A DNA stretch of 64,000 nt from CAG-390 sp051867815 (GTDB lineage Bacteria > Bacillota > Clostridia > Oscillospirales > CAG-272). Below, in pieces: positions 18,390-27,367 of this stretch. The DNA is taken from the NCBI GenBank assembly GCA_051867815.1, contig JBJDZD010000141.1, positions 20,956 to 84,955 of the forward strand, read 5' to 3'. The position numbers and the translations under genes were made by a program. The stretch's first letter is position 1, and each line of letters starts with the position of its first letter. The notes under the pieces were generated by a model that was not told where the DNA came from, searched no databases, and saw only the letters and a list, made by a program, of their open reading frames with translations.

Positions 18390-19422
18390 AATCAAGGCAG
18401 ATTATTCCGCCGCCCAGGAGGTCGTCGCCGTCAAAGAAAACGGCGGACTGACCGGGGGCAGGTGCCCGCTGTGGGCTTTCAAACTCAATGAGCGCCCTGC
18501 CGCCGCCGAGGGAGGTGACGGTCGCACGCCCCGGCTTCTTTGTATAGCGAAGGCTGACGCTTGCCGTGAAAGGCGTATCGGGAAGGTCGCCGGCAAAATA
18601 GCGGCAGTTTTCGGCATACACTCGCGTGCGGTACAGCTCGTTCTCGCGGCAGAGGACGATGTTGCCGCTTTCGCCGTCAATGCTCCTGACATATAGGGGT
18701 GTGGGCGCGGAAATGCCAAGCCCTTTGCGCTGACCGACCGTGTAAAACAGAATGCCCCTGTGCGTGCCGAGAATATTGCCGCAGATGTCGGTGAAGGAGC
18801 CGGTCTTCGGCTCTTTTTTTGACCTTTCGCGCACAAAATCGCCGCAACCGATGCCCTTTATGAAGCATATATCCTGGCTGTCGGGAGAGGATGCCGAGGG
18901 GATGCCGAGCTTCGATGCAAGTGCGCGTATTTCGGGCTTCGTCATGCCCGAAAGAGGGAATAAGAGGCGCAAAAGAACGTCTTCGCCGAGCATATACAGA
19001 AAATAGCTCTGATCCTTTGCTTTATCCGTCGCGGCGGTGATGACGGGATGCCCGTCGCGCCGACCGACTGAGGCGTAATGCCCCGTAGCGATATACTCAC
19101 AGCCAAGCTCGTCCGCCGCCCGAAGCAGGCCGGGAAATTTGACGAAGCCGTTGCAAAGAACGCAGGGGTTGGGAGTGCGACCGCGCTCGTATTCCGCAAC
19201 GAAAGGCGAGAGAACAAATTTCTCAAAGTCCGCTCGCATATCAAGGGTTATATGTGGTATTCCGATGGCATCCGCCACCTTTTTGGCGTTTGCGGCATCC
19301 TTTTCGTGAATGTCGTGCATGATGAGCGTTGCCCCCGTGACCTCGTAGCCCGATTGCATAAGGAGCACCGCGGCAGTACTGCTGTCAACGCCTCCGCTCA
19401 TTCCGATAAGTACTTTTGACAT
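18388..19422 (-). CDS. mnmA: tRNA-specific 2-thiouridylase MnmA
   Basis: 344 residues from the ATG at 19422 with GAGGA at about 8 nt. The PP-loop motif SGGVDSSTAAV is at the N-terminus, the nucleophilic cysteine in NPCVLCNG, and the persulfide cysteine in SSPDSQDICFI. It thiolates U34 of tRNAs for Lys, Gln and Glu using a cysteine desulfurase as sulfur source. No desulfurase gene adjoins it. One substrate, tRNA-Gln with anticodon TTG, is encoded at 63635. Confidence 0.95.
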   Translation of the reverse strand: MSKVLIGMSGGVDSSTAAVLLMQSGYEVTGATLIMHDIHEKDAANAKKVADAIGIPHITLDMRADFEKFVLSPFVAEYERGRTPNPCVLCNGFVKFPGLLRAADELGCEYIATGHYASVGRRDGHPVITAATDKAKDQSYFLYMLGEDVLLRLLFPLSGMTKPEIRALASKLGIPSASSPDSQDICFIKGIGCGDFVRERSKKEPKTGSFTDICGNILGTHRGILFYTVGQRKGLGISAPTPLYVRSIDGESGNIVLCRENELYRTRVYAENCRYFAGDLPDTPFTASVSLRYTKKPGRATVTSLGGGRALIEFESPQRAPAPGQSAVFFDGDDLLGGGIICLD

Positions 19423-19446
19423 GATCAATTCCTCAATTTTTTTAAT

Positions 19447-19475
19447 ATTATATTATATTATTTTTGTTTTGTCAA
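19447..19475 (-). promoter_or_regulatory. Consensus sigma-A promoter for mnmA
   Basis: On the minus strand TTGACA (19475-19470), a 17-nt AT-rich spacer, TATAAT (19452-19447), 25 nt before the mnmA start. Confidence 0.87.
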
Positions 19476-19517
19476 CAAAATTTACAATTCAATATGGTTT
19501 TTTTCTCAAAAATGTTG

Positions 19518-19523
19518 TATAAT
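19518..19523 (+). promoter_or_regulatory. Likely -10 box for the secA transcript
   Basis: TATAAT preceded by a TTG. The -35 region at the proper distance (near 19495) is a poor match, so this may be a weak or activated promoter. Transcription from here would include the structured leader at 19562-19674. Confidence 0.45.
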
Positions 19524-19561
19524 AAAATGAATATGTCTATTAAAACTCAAAAAGGATAATA

Positions 19562-19672
19562 GCGTGAAAAACAAAGCGCGTCAAAAATCGAAGTGCATCT
19601 GTTTCACGCCAAAATTGCTCTCAAACCGGGACCCAACCCATTTTGATTTGCTTTGCAAATACGAGCAATTTT
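19562..19672 (+). ncRNA. Structured secA leader with two inverted repeats
   Basis: GCGTGAAA (19562-19569) pairs with TTTCACGC (19602-19609). AAAATTGCTC (19611-19620) pairs perfectly with GAGCAATTTT (19663-19672), and inside that loop ATTTGC (19646-19651) pairs with GCAAAT (19655-19660) around TTT. No T run follows, so it does not look like an intrinsic terminator. I do not recognise a known leader family. Confidence 0.5.
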
Positions 19673-19674
19673 AA
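19564..19674 (+). CDS. Possible 36-residue leader peptide upstream of secA
   Basis: An intact small frame starts at GTG 19564 with AAGGA 7 nt upstream and stops at 19674, 41 nt before the secA start. The product is basic with three cysteines (KSKCICF and LLCKYEQF segments) and has no hydrophobic signal sequence, so it does not look like SecM. The frame coincides with two inverted repeats that could fold in the RNA. Translation could affect folding and so secA expression, but this is a hypothesis; the frame could also be chance. Confidence 0.3.
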   Translation: MKNKARQKSKCICFTPKLLSNRDPTHFDLLCKYEQF

Positions 19675-19715
19675 TAAAATTTATTTGAGCCGCCCGCGGC
19701 GGTATGGAGATTGAT

Positions 19716-22493
19716 ATGAAACTTGAAACCCTGCTTTTCGGAGATTACAGCAAAAGAGAAATAAAAAAGATAAAGCCGATGGCGGATGCCGTCGATGCCC
19801 TTGCGGACAAATACCGCGCCATGAGCGAGGCGGAGCTTCGCGGCATGAGCGACGTTCTTCGTGCCCGTCTTGAGGGCGGCGAGACACTCAACGACATCCT
19901 GCCCGATGCCTTTGCGGCGGTTCGCGAGGTTGCAGACCGCATACTCGGCAAGCGACCTTTCTACGTTCAGATACTCGGCGGCATCCTGCTTCATCAGGGC
20001 AGAATTGCCGAAATGAAAACCGGCGAAGGCAAGACCCTCGTTGCAACCATGCCCACCTATCTCAACGCACTCACCGGCAATGGCGTTCACGTAGTCACCG
20101 TCAACGACTACCTTGCTTTCCGCGACGCCAACGAAATGGGCAGGATATTTGAATTTCTCGGTATGACGACGGGTGTCATTCTCAAGCAGATGTCCGCTGC
20201 AGAGAAGCGCCGTCAGTACGCCTGCGATATCACCTACGGAACAAACACCGAGTTCGGCTTTGACTACCTGCGCGACAATCTCGCTCGCAGTAAGGCAGAG
20301 ATGCTCCAGCGCGGCCACAATTTCTGCATCATCGACGAGGTCGACTCCATACTCATCGACGAAGCGCGAACCCCCCTCATCATTTCGGGCGTAAGCGACA
20401 AGACATCGGATATTTACGAGAAGTGTGACGCCGTCGTACGCAAGATGAAGCCCAAGGTCTTAAAGGAGATGGACGATAAGGCGGAGACCGACGACGAGAA
20501 CGCGGATTACATCGTTGACGAGAAGCGCGGAAGCGCCGTGCTGACTCCCCGCGGTATAAGAAAGGTCGAGGCTCATTTCGGCATCGAAAACCTCAACGAT
20601 CCGGAGAACGCCGTCATTGCTCACAGTGTTAATCAAGCCGTTCACGCCTGGGGCGTTAAGAAAAAGGAAGTTGATTACGTTGTCGTTGACGGCGAGGTGC
20701 TGATAGTTGACCCACACACGGGCAGACTTATGCACGGCAGACGCTATCAGGACGGCCTGCACCAGGCAATCGAGGCCAAGGAGCGCGTGAATATCAAGGG
20801 CGAGAGCCGCGTCACCGCCACGGTCACGATTCAAAATTACTTCCGCATGTATCAGAAGCTTTCGGGCATGACGGGCACGGCAAAGACCGAGGAGGACGAA
20901 TTCCGCCAGATATACGGTCTTGATGTCGTAGAGGTGCCGACGAATAAGCCGATGATACGCATTGATAATCCCGACCGCGTTTTCGTTGACGAAAAGACCA
21001 AATATGCCGCCATCGTCAAGCACGTAGCCGAGTGCCACGCAAAGGGTCAGCCGGTTCTCATCGGTACGCCCTCCGTTGAAAAGTCGGAGAATCTTGGCAA
21101 GGTCCTCAAGGCGGCGGGCTTTAAGTTCAATATGCTCAATGCGAAGAATCACGAGCGCGAGGCGGATATAATTGCCGAGGCAGGTCGCCCCGGTGCAATA
21201 ACGCTTGCCACAAACATGGCAGGACGCGGAACGGACATCATGCTCGGCGGCAACCCCGAGCATATGGCAAAGGCTGAGATGGCACGCCTCGGAATTCGCC
21301 CGGAGCTTATCGCGGAGGCGACCGGAACGGCGCCTACGGACAATGTTGACATCCGCAATGCAAGAAATACCTTTAAGATATATTATGAAAGATACAAGGA
21401 GCAGATAGAGCCTGACCGCCGGGCGGTCATTGCCGCAGGCGGACTTTGCATCATCGGCTCGGAGAGGCACGAATCGAGAAGAATAGACAATCAGCTCCGC
21501 GGCCGTGCCGGCCGTCAGGGCGACCCCGGAGCATCCACCTTCTATATCTCGCTTACGGATGACATTATGCGCCTGTTCGGCGACGACAGAATGAAGCGCT
21601 TCTCGGCGTTTTCCGCAAACCTCATGAAGGACACGGACGGCGACCTCTCACAGAACACCAAGATACTCTCCGACGTCATGGAGAAGGCGCAGAAGAACGT
21701 TGAAGCGGCTCATTTCAGATCGCGAAAGAATGTTCTTCAATACGATGATATCCTAAACGAACAGCGCAAGCAGATCTATTCGTTGCGCAACGAGATCATT
21801 GCCGAGGGTGACATATCCTCTCGAATCGTTCACATGATCGGCTCCACGGTTGAGGATTCGATTGAGGATTGCATTGTAGTACCCGAGGGAGCAAAGCATC
21901 CCGTTATTGATATCAAGGCTCTTGAAGCGAGGTATATCGGTTGGGGTTGCTCTGCCGGTGAGCTTGACTTTGCCGAAGGCAAGCCTGCTGCCGATGTTGC
22001 GCATGAGCTTCGCGATCTCATTACCGAGAGGAGCGAGTCGCTCTATCGCGAGCGTGCCGCAACGGACGAGGACAGAATGCGCCGCTTTGAGCGTGCCGTG
22101 CTTCTGCACAACCTCGATGAGCACTGGCTTGATCACATCGACGCCATGGATGCGCTGAAGGAATCCGTAATGCTCCAGGCGTACGCTCAAAAGGATCCTC
22201 TCAAGGAATATAAGCTGATCGGTTCGAGCATGTTTGCCGATCTGATCAACGAGATAAGGCAAAGCACCGTTCGCGAGGTGCTGACCCGTAAGCTCCCCGA
22301 GGTCATTGTTATCTCTCCTGCAGAGCTTAAAAATCTGCAGATGGGTCGTGCCGGTGCACCCGGTGCGGCAAAGGCGGCACAGATGACCCCTGCGCAGAGA
22401 CGCGCGGAGAAGGTCGGCCCGAACGACCCCTGCCCCTGCGGAAGCGGCAAGAAGTTCAAGAAGTGCTGCGGTGCCGGCGGCGGTGAGAACTAA
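19716..22493 (+). CDS. secA: Preprotein translocase ATPase SecA
   Basis: 925 residues. The ATG at 19716 is chosen over the ATG at 19704 because the GGAG at 19706-19709 lies inside the earlier codons and spaces correctly (6 nt) to the later one. DEAD-motor motifs: Walker A MKTGEGKTL, DEVDSILIDEARTPLIISG, and ATNMAGRGTDIMLGG; then the preprotein crosslinking and helical scaffold regions. The tail holds the zinc-binding CPCGSGKKFKKCC. It drives secretory proteins through SecYEG. It is preceded by an unusual structured leader. Confidence 0.97.
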   Translation: MKLETLLFGDYSKREIKKIKPMADAVDALADKYRAMSEAELRGMSDVLRARLEGGETLNDILPDAFAAVREVADRILGKRPFYVQILGGILLHQGRIAEMKTGEGKTLVATMPTYLNALTGNGVHVVTVNDYLAFRDANEMGRIFEFLGMTTGVILKQMSAAEKRRQYACDITYGTNTEFGFDYLRDNLARSKAEMLQRGHNFCIIDEVDSILIDEARTPLIISGVSDKTSDIYEKCDAVVRKMKPKVLKEMDDKAETDDENADYIVDEKRGSAVLTPRGIRKVEAHFGIENLNDPENAVIAHSVNQAVHAWGVKKKEVDYVVVDGEVLIVDPHTGRLMHGRRYQDGLHQAIEAKERVNIKGESRVTATVTIQNYFRMYQKLSGMTGTAKTEEDEFRQIYGLDVVEVPTNKPMIRIDNPDRVFVDEKTKYAAIVKHVAECHAKGQPVLIGTPSVEKSENLGKVLKAAGFKFNMLNAKNHEREADIIAEAGRPGAITLATNMAGRGTDIMLGGNPEHMAKAEMARLGIRPELIAEATGTAPTDNVDIRNARNTFKIYYERYKEQIEPDRRAVIAAGGLCIIGSERHESRRIDNQLRGRAGRQGDPGASTFYISLTDDIMRLFGDDRMKRFSAFSANLMKDTDGDLSQNTKILSDVMEKAQKNVEAAHFRSRKNVLQYDDILNEQRKQIYSLRNEIIAEGDISSRIVHMIGSTVEDSIEDCIVVPEGAKHPVIDIKALEARYIGWGCSAGELDFAEGKPAADVAHELRDLITERSESLYRERAATDEDRMRRFERAVLLHNLDEHWLDHIDAMDALKESVMLQAYAQKDPLKEYKLIGSSMFADLINEIRQSTVREVLTRKLPEVIVISPAELKNLQMGRAGAPGAAKAAQMTPAQRRAEKVGPNDPCPCGSGKKFKKCCGAGGGEN

Positions 22494-23170
22494 TGGGCTA
22501 CGGTCTGGTTTTGGTGGGATATGCGATAACGTTTTTCGTGTCGCTTTCCCTTTACGGCTGGATATTTCGCCTGCTCGGCTATGCCTTGATGGCGTACGGT
22601 CTTATCAAGCTGCGCGATTATTTTCCGAGCTACGCGCTCTCGGTCTTTGCCCTGCTTGCACTTTTTGCAGTCGGGCTTTGCGAGGGTGTTTGCGAGATCT
22701 CCCCGGAGCTTGCCGCAGAGCAGTTCAAGACCGTCGTTTATTACATTCGCGACGGCTTGGTGCTTTTGTTTCATATTTTCTTCTTTGCGTCGACCTACGT
22801 TGCCTACGGTGTGGTGGATATGAATGAGAAGAGAATTTCCGTGGTGACGGATCTTTGTGCCGTTACCGTCGGTTACGTACTGTACGTGCTTTCCGCTTTC
22901 AAGGTCATCGGCGCGGATATTGCGTTTTTCGCGCAGCTGATCTGGACGGTTATGACCTTCATCCTCATCCTCGGCTGTTATATGCGCATTTGCCCGGAGG
23001 GCGACGAGGATATGCCTCGGCGCAAGTCGAAAATCACTTTCGTCAATCGCTTTGCCGAGGCACTTGAGAAGCGCGAAAAAGAAGCCGTCGAGCGCACGCG
23101 GCGCGAGATGGAGGAAAAGAAAAAGCAGACGGAATCGGGCAAGAAAACAAAACGCAAAAAGAAAAAGTAG
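22493..23170 (+). CDS. Polytopic membrane protein, unknown function
   Basis: 225 residues; its ATG overlaps the last base of the secA stop (TAATG), so it is coupled to secA. Five or so hydrophobic segments up to about residue 165 are followed by a strongly charged Lys/Arg/Glu tail (AEALEKREKEAVERTRREM and a poly-Lys end) that should face the cytosol. It shares a GY..M.YGLI.LRDY pattern with the next protein, suggesting distant paralogues. I know no function for this family. Confidence 0.7.
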   Translation: MGYGLVLVGYAITFFVSLSLYGWIFRLLGYALMAYGLIKLRDYFPSYALSVFALLALFAVGLCEGVCEISPELAAEQFKTVVYYIRDGLVLLFHIFFFASTYVAYGVVDMNEKRISVVTDLCAVTVGYVLYVLSAFKVIGADIAFFAQLIWTVMTFILILGCYMRICPEGDEDMPRRKSKITFVNRFAEALEKREKEAVERTRREMEEKKKQTESGKKTKRKKKK

Positions 23171-23190
23171 ACCGTATAGTGAGGTATAGC

Positions 23191-24600
23191 ATGTCTTTTT
23201 CTCAAAAAAGAGTTAAATTCGGCAAATACATGGGGCTTGGGTGGGCGTGCGCTTCGGTCGCGTTCCTTTTCAACCCCGATATTGCGCTGATTGACGTTTT
23301 GCCCGATTTTATCGGATATGTCTTTCTTTGCATTTCACTTATCTACTTGCGCGATATTTCGTCTCATTTTGAGGCGGCATGGAAGAAATTCCGTCTGCTT
23401 GCATGCCTTGGGGCATTGAAGCTTGCCGCACTTTTTTGGGTGTTCGGCGGACTTAAGAATGCCAACGAGCAGCCGACTATGATGCTCCTGCTTTCCTTCT
23501 GCTTTTCGCTCGGTGAGTTGATAATCGGCATCCCTGCGTGGCGCGAGCTGATCGAGGGCTTTATCGTTCACGCGCAGACTGCGGGTGGCGATTTTCCGCT
23601 TCGGGAAAAGGGTGCGCGCGCCGACAGAGCCGGTAAGAATATCAGTTATTCGTTCAGGGACCTCACCGTTTTTTTCATTTGCGCGAAAGCGTTCCTTGCC
23701 AATATTTCGGAATTTGCCGTCCTCTCCGAGCATTCGTATGACGATACCGCGTTTAATTGGTATCTCTTTATCGGCCTTTTTCGCTCGGTGTCACTCCTTG
23801 TCGGCATCGCGGTCGGTATCATTTGGCTTGTGGGAGCGATAAGGTATTTCCGCGGCATTTTGCACGATGCAGAGCTTATTGAGAGCGCAAAGCACAAGTA
23901 TGAGACCGTCGTGCTTCCCAATACAGGACTTTTCATCAGGCGCGATATTTCATTCACGCTCGGCGTTTTCTGCATCGCTTGCCTGACTACTGCTGACCTT
24001 TACCTTGACTTTGTCAACTTCATACCCGATACCGTAACGGCTCTTTTGCTTGTTTGGGTATTTATAAGGCTGAAGCCGTATTTCAAGCATTACCTCACGG
24101 GGCTTGTCCTTTCCGCCGTTTACGGTGCGGTAAGCATTTGGGGTGCTACTGTTTCATACGGATTCATCAGCGACCCGATAGACGTTTCGCGGACATGGGT
24201 AAATCCCAAGATCTTTGCCGAATTTTGGAAAATGTACCCGGTAAGAATAATCGAAGCCTTGCTTTTCGGTGCATCCATGGCAGTTGCGCTCATGGGCGTG
24301 CGCGCGATAATAAAGGGACATTGCGGCTACGTGCCGTCCACGATGAGCGAGGACTACCGAACGTCCCGTATCGAGGCGATTCAAAAGGAAGTCGGCGGCA
24401 AGGTGACGCTCTGCCTCGTCTTTGCCGTGCTTACCATGCTTTCGGGCGGGCTTTACGAGCTTATCCTCTCGTTTGACGTATTCATAAGCGAGGTATGGTG
24501 GCTTATCAATTTCGTCGTTTCGGGCATTCTCTTCGGCACGTCGATATACATGATGAGCGCCGTTTGCGAGGAAGTTGATTCGAGATATATGCTTGACTGA
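23191..24600 (+). CDS. Polytopic membrane protein, unknown function
   Basis: 469 residues from the ATG at 23191 with GAGG at about 7 nt. Roughly ten hydrophobic segments. Two internal repeats are suggested: FNPDIALIDVLPDFIGYVF near the start, and VNFIPDTVTALLLVWVFIRL near the middle, both preceding a helix that ends in LRD or RLKP. It follows the 225-residue membrane protein by 20 nt and looks related to it. The placement after secA suggests a membrane or secretion role, but this is only association. Confidence 0.7.
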   Translation: MSFSQKRVKFGKYMGLGWACASVAFLFNPDIALIDVLPDFIGYVFLCISLIYLRDISSHFEAAWKKFRLLACLGALKLAALFWVFGGLKNANEQPTMMLLLSFCFSLGELIIGIPAWRELIEGFIVHAQTAGGDFPLREKGARADRAGKNISYSFRDLTVFFICAKAFLANISEFAVLSEHSYDDTAFNWYLFIGLFRSVSLLVGIAVGIIWLVGAIRYFRGILHDAELIESAKHKYETVVLPNTGLFIRRDISFTLGVFCIACLTTADLYLDFVNFIPDTVTALLLVWVFIRLKPYFKHYLTGLVLSAVYGAVSIWGATVSYGFISDPIDVSRTWVNPKIFAEFWKMYPVRIIEALLFGASMAVALMGVRAIIKGHCGYVPSTMSEDYRTSRIEAIQKEVGGKVTLCLVFAVLTMLSGGLYELILSFDVFISEVWWLINFVVSGILFGTSIYMMSAVCEEVDSRYMLD

Positions 24601-24601
24601 T

Positions 24602-24631
24602 GCATAAAGCTTGTGTTGCTCGGCAATAATT
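24602..24631 (+). promoter_or_regulatory. Candidate forespore (sigma-F-like) promoter of the N/Q-rich gene
   Basis: GCATA at 24602-24606 matches the sigma-F -35 pattern GYWTA. After 15 nt, GGCAATAATT at 24622-24631 matches nine of ten positions of GGNRANAHTR. No sigma-A promoter is evident here. A single match found by eye can arise by chance. Confidence 0.33.
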
Positions 24632-24702
24632 CTATTGCGGTCGCGTAGTTGTACGGTAACTCTCGTACGGACATGCAAAATTATACCGCAAAGGATACAC
24701 TA

Positions 24703-24840
24703 ATGAACAACAACCAGAATCAGAACAAGCAGAACAACCGTAATCAGAACCAGAACAAAAATCAGAATCAAAACAAGAATCAGAACCAGAACAACAACCA
24801 GAACAACAACCAGAATCAGAACCAAAACAAGAACAACTGA
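24703..24840 (+). CDS. Tiny Asn/Gln-only protein
   Basis: 45 residues from the ATG at 24703, with AAAGGA 8 nt upstream. After Met the product contains only Asn, Gln, four Lys and one Arg, built from CAGAAC/CAGAAT/AACAAG-type codon repeats. Its own strong hairpin terminator follows at 24854-24890, so it is likely a real separate gene rather than noise. The composition recalls gamma-type small acid-soluble spore proteins and prion-like low-complexity peptides, but there is no clear homology. The repeat tract could vary in length by slippage. Function unknown. Confidence 0.5.
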   Translation: MNNNQNQNKQNNRNQNQNKNQNQNKNQNQNNNQNNNQNQNQNKNN

Positions 24841-24853
24841 GGAAATAAGACGA

Positions 24854-24890
24854 ACATCCGACTGTTGCTTGCAACGGTCGGATGTCTTTT
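24854..24890 (+). terminator. Intrinsic terminator between the N/Q-rich gene and pcrA
   Basis: ACATCCGAC pairs with GTCGGATGT, continued inward by GTTGC/GCAAC around a TT loop, then CTTTT. The pcrA ribosome binding site starts immediately after it. Confidence 0.85.
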
Positions 24891-24902
24891 CGAAGGAAAT
24901 CA

Positions 24903-27326
24903 ATGCCGAATTTAAGAGAAAGATACATAAACGCAAAGCGACGCCTTTTCGAGAAGGCGATAACAAATCTGAACGACCGTCAGCGCGACGCCGTTTTTGC
25001 AACCGAGGGACCCTTGCTCGTTATTGCAGGTGCCGGGAGCGGAAAAACTACCGTTCTCGTTCACCGCATCGCGCAGATAATCAAATACGGAAATGCGTAT
25101 TGGAGTGAGGAAGTGCCGCCGGAAACCGACGAGGTCACGGTTGCGGCACTTGAAGAGGCGTCAGGCTACCCTGCCGAGTATATCAAGCCGATTCTCGATG
25201 AGTTCATAACGTCTCCATGCCCTCCGTGGAACGTCCTTGCCATTACCTTTACCAACAAGGCGGCAAATGAGATGAAGGAGCGCCTTACGCGAATGTTCGA
25301 TGACGAGGAGATAGCCAAGAGCATTTGGGCAGGCACCTTCCATGCAATCTGCATGCGCATCCTGCGCAAGTACGGCGATCGCCTCGGATACAGCGGCAAT
25401 CTCACGATTTACGATACCGACGACAGCAAAAAGCTCCTTTCGGCGATAATGAAGGAGCAGAATATAGATGAAAAGTCCTTTACCGTCAAGTCCGTAATGG
25501 GCGAGATCAGCCGTGCCAAGGAAAAGCTCCTCGACCCGGACGGTTACTTGGACGATTCAAAGATGGGATATCGCGAGAAGATTTACGCGCGCATCTACCG
25601 CGAGTATCAAAAGCGTTTGGAGGCCTCAAACGCGCTTGATTTTGACGATATAATCATGCAAACGGTCTTTCTTCTCCGCAAGGATGAGGAGGTGCGCAAG
25701 TATTATTCCGGCAAATTCCGCTATATTTGCGTTGATGAGTATCAGGACACAAATCCGGCTCAGTTTGCACTCTGCTCGCTCCTTGCCTCAACCTGGCGCA
25801 ATATTATGGTAGTGGGAGACGACGACCAGAGCATTTACCGCTTCCGAGGCGCAACGATTGAGAACATTTTAAGCTTTGATAAGACCTATCCGGATGCGCG
25901 AGTCATTAAGCTTGAGCAGAATTACCGTTCGACCAAAACCATCCTCGATGCGGCTAACGCCGTTATCGGCAAGAATGAGGGTCGCCACCCGAAAACTCTC
26001 TGGACGGAGAACTCATCGGGCAAGAAGATCGTTCTTGAGGAATGTGAGGACGAGGGCGCGGAGGCGCGAAAGATCGCGGATCTGATCCTGAAGCTCGTTG
26101 CCGAGAAGAAATATACATACCGCGATTTTGCGGTTCTTTACCGTGTAAACGCACAGTCCAACACCCTTGAACGAACCTTTGCCAAGAGCGCGCTGCCTTA
26201 CCGCATTTACGGCGGCGTTCGATTCGGCGACCGCAAGGAGATCAAGGACGTCGTCGCATATCTCCAGCTCATAAACAACACCGCCGACCGCGTGCGATTA
26301 AAGCGCATTATCAACGAGCCTCGCCGCAAGATCGGCGAGGTCACCCTGAATGCCGTTGAGAGTATAGCGGACGAAACGGGCAAAACGATGTTTGAGGTCA
26401 TGCGTGAGGCAAACCGCCACGTGGCTCTTGCGCGTTCGGCTCATATCCTGGTGGACTTTGCGGAAATGATTGACGGCTTGCGCAAGATGCTCGAAGACGG
26501 CTGTCCGCTTGATGCGTTTGTGACGAACGTACTTGACCGCTCCGGCTACAGACAGATGCTTATTGACGGCGGCGAGGCAGAGAGGGACAGGCTGGATAAC
26601 GTTGACGAATTTGTTTCGGGCGTTATGGAGTATATGAAGAACAACGAGGAGCCGACGCTCACCGGCTTCCTTGAGGAGACCTCGCTCGTTGCGGATGTTG
26701 ACCGCTACGACGAAAGTGCGGATGCTGTGGTACTTATGACCATCCACAGCGCAAAAGGACTTGAATTCCCCGTTGCCATCATTCCCGGACTTGAGGAGGG
26801 AATCTTCCCCGGAACACAGTCCATGAACGATCCCGGGGAGCTGGAGGAGGAGCGCAGACTTGCATACGTTGCAATCACGCGCGCCAAAAAGGAGCTGTTC
26901 CTCTTTAGGGCGGAAAGAAGGCTTCTCTACGGAAGGACGATGTACAATCCCGTCTCCCGATTCGTTGAGGACATCCCGGCGGAGCTTGTGGACGAGAAGC
27001 AGAAGGCGCCTGCAAGGGCAAGCGAGTATTCGTGGGGCAACCATTCGACGGGTCCCAAGACCTATTTCGGCGGAAGCGGCACAGGCATGCGCCCCGTGCA
27101 GAAATACGGCGCCGGCGCGCAAAGGCCGGCCGCTCCGAAGCCGACGGTCGCGAAGAAGCCTGCCGCCGTGTTTGCACCCGGTGACAGGGTAAAGCACCTT
27201 GCCTTCGGAGAGGGCACCGTACTCGCCGCCAAGCAAATGGGCTCGGATATTATGTACGAAGTAATGTTTGAGAATGCCGGAACGAAAAAGCTTATGGCAA
27301 CCTACGCAAAGCTGACAAAAATATAA
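24903..27326 (+). CDS. pcrA: UvrD/PcrA-family ATP-dependent DNA helicase
   Basis: 807 residues from the ATG at 24903 with GAAGGA at 5 nt; an earlier in-frame ATG lies in the terminator. Superfamily 1A motifs: Walker A GAGSGKTT, VDEYQDTNPAQF (motif II), VGDDDQSIYRFRG (III), EQNYRST (IV), and MTIHSAKGLEFP (V). An insert of about 40 residues, acidic and containing GYPAEY, sits between motifs I and Ia. The C-terminus ends in the Tudor-like module (GDRVKHLAFGEGTVL) that contacts RNA polymerase. It unwinds DNA 3'-5' in repair and removal of obstacles to replication. Confidence 0.95.
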   Translation: MPNLRERYINAKRRLFEKAITNLNDRQRDAVFATEGPLLVIAGAGSGKTTVLVHRIAQIIKYGNAYWSEEVPPETDEVTVAALEEASGYPAEYIKPILDEFITSPCPPWNVLAITFTNKAANEMKERLTRMFDDEEIAKSIWAGTFHAICMRILRKYGDRLGYSGNLTIYDTDDSKKLLSAIMKEQNIDEKSFTVKSVMGEISRAKEKLLDPDGYLDDSKMGYREKIYARIYREYQKRLEASNALDFDDIIMQTVFLLRKDEEVRKYYSGKFRYICVDEYQDTNPAQFALCSLLASTWRNIMVVGDDDQSIYRFRGATIENILSFDKTYPDARVIKLEQNYRSTKTILDAANAVIGKNEGRHPKTLWTENSSGKKIVLEECEDEGAEARKIADLILKLVAEKKYTYRDFAVLYRVNAQSNTLERTFAKSALPYRIYGGVRFGDRKEIKDVVAYLQLINNTADRVRLKRIINEPRRKIGEVTLNAVESIADETGKTMFEVMREANRHVALARSAHILVDFAEMIDGLRKMLEDGCPLDAFVTNVLDRSGYRQMLIDGGEAERDRLDNVDEFVSGVMEYMKNNEEPTLTGFLEETSLVADVDRYDESADAVVLMTIHSAKGLEFPVAIIPGLEEGIFPGTQSMNDPGELEEERRLAYVAITRAKKELFLFRAERRLLYGRTMYNPVSRFVEDIPAELVDEKQKAPARASEYSWGNHSTGPKTYFGGSGTGMRPVQKYGAGAQRPAAPKPTVAKKPAAVFAPGDRVKHLAFGEGTVLAAKQMGSDIMYEVMFENAGTKKLMATYAKLTKI

Positions 27327-27331
27327 AATTT

Positions 27332-27361
27332 AACCGGACTGTATCGAGGTACAGTCCGGTT
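27332..27361. terminator. Bidirectional terminator between pcrA and the S1-domain gene
   Basis: A 12-bp perfect stem (27332-27343 with 27350-27361), 6-nt loop, lies between two converging genes. The flanks are T- and A-rich. Confidence 0.85.
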
Positions 27362-27367
27362 TCATAT

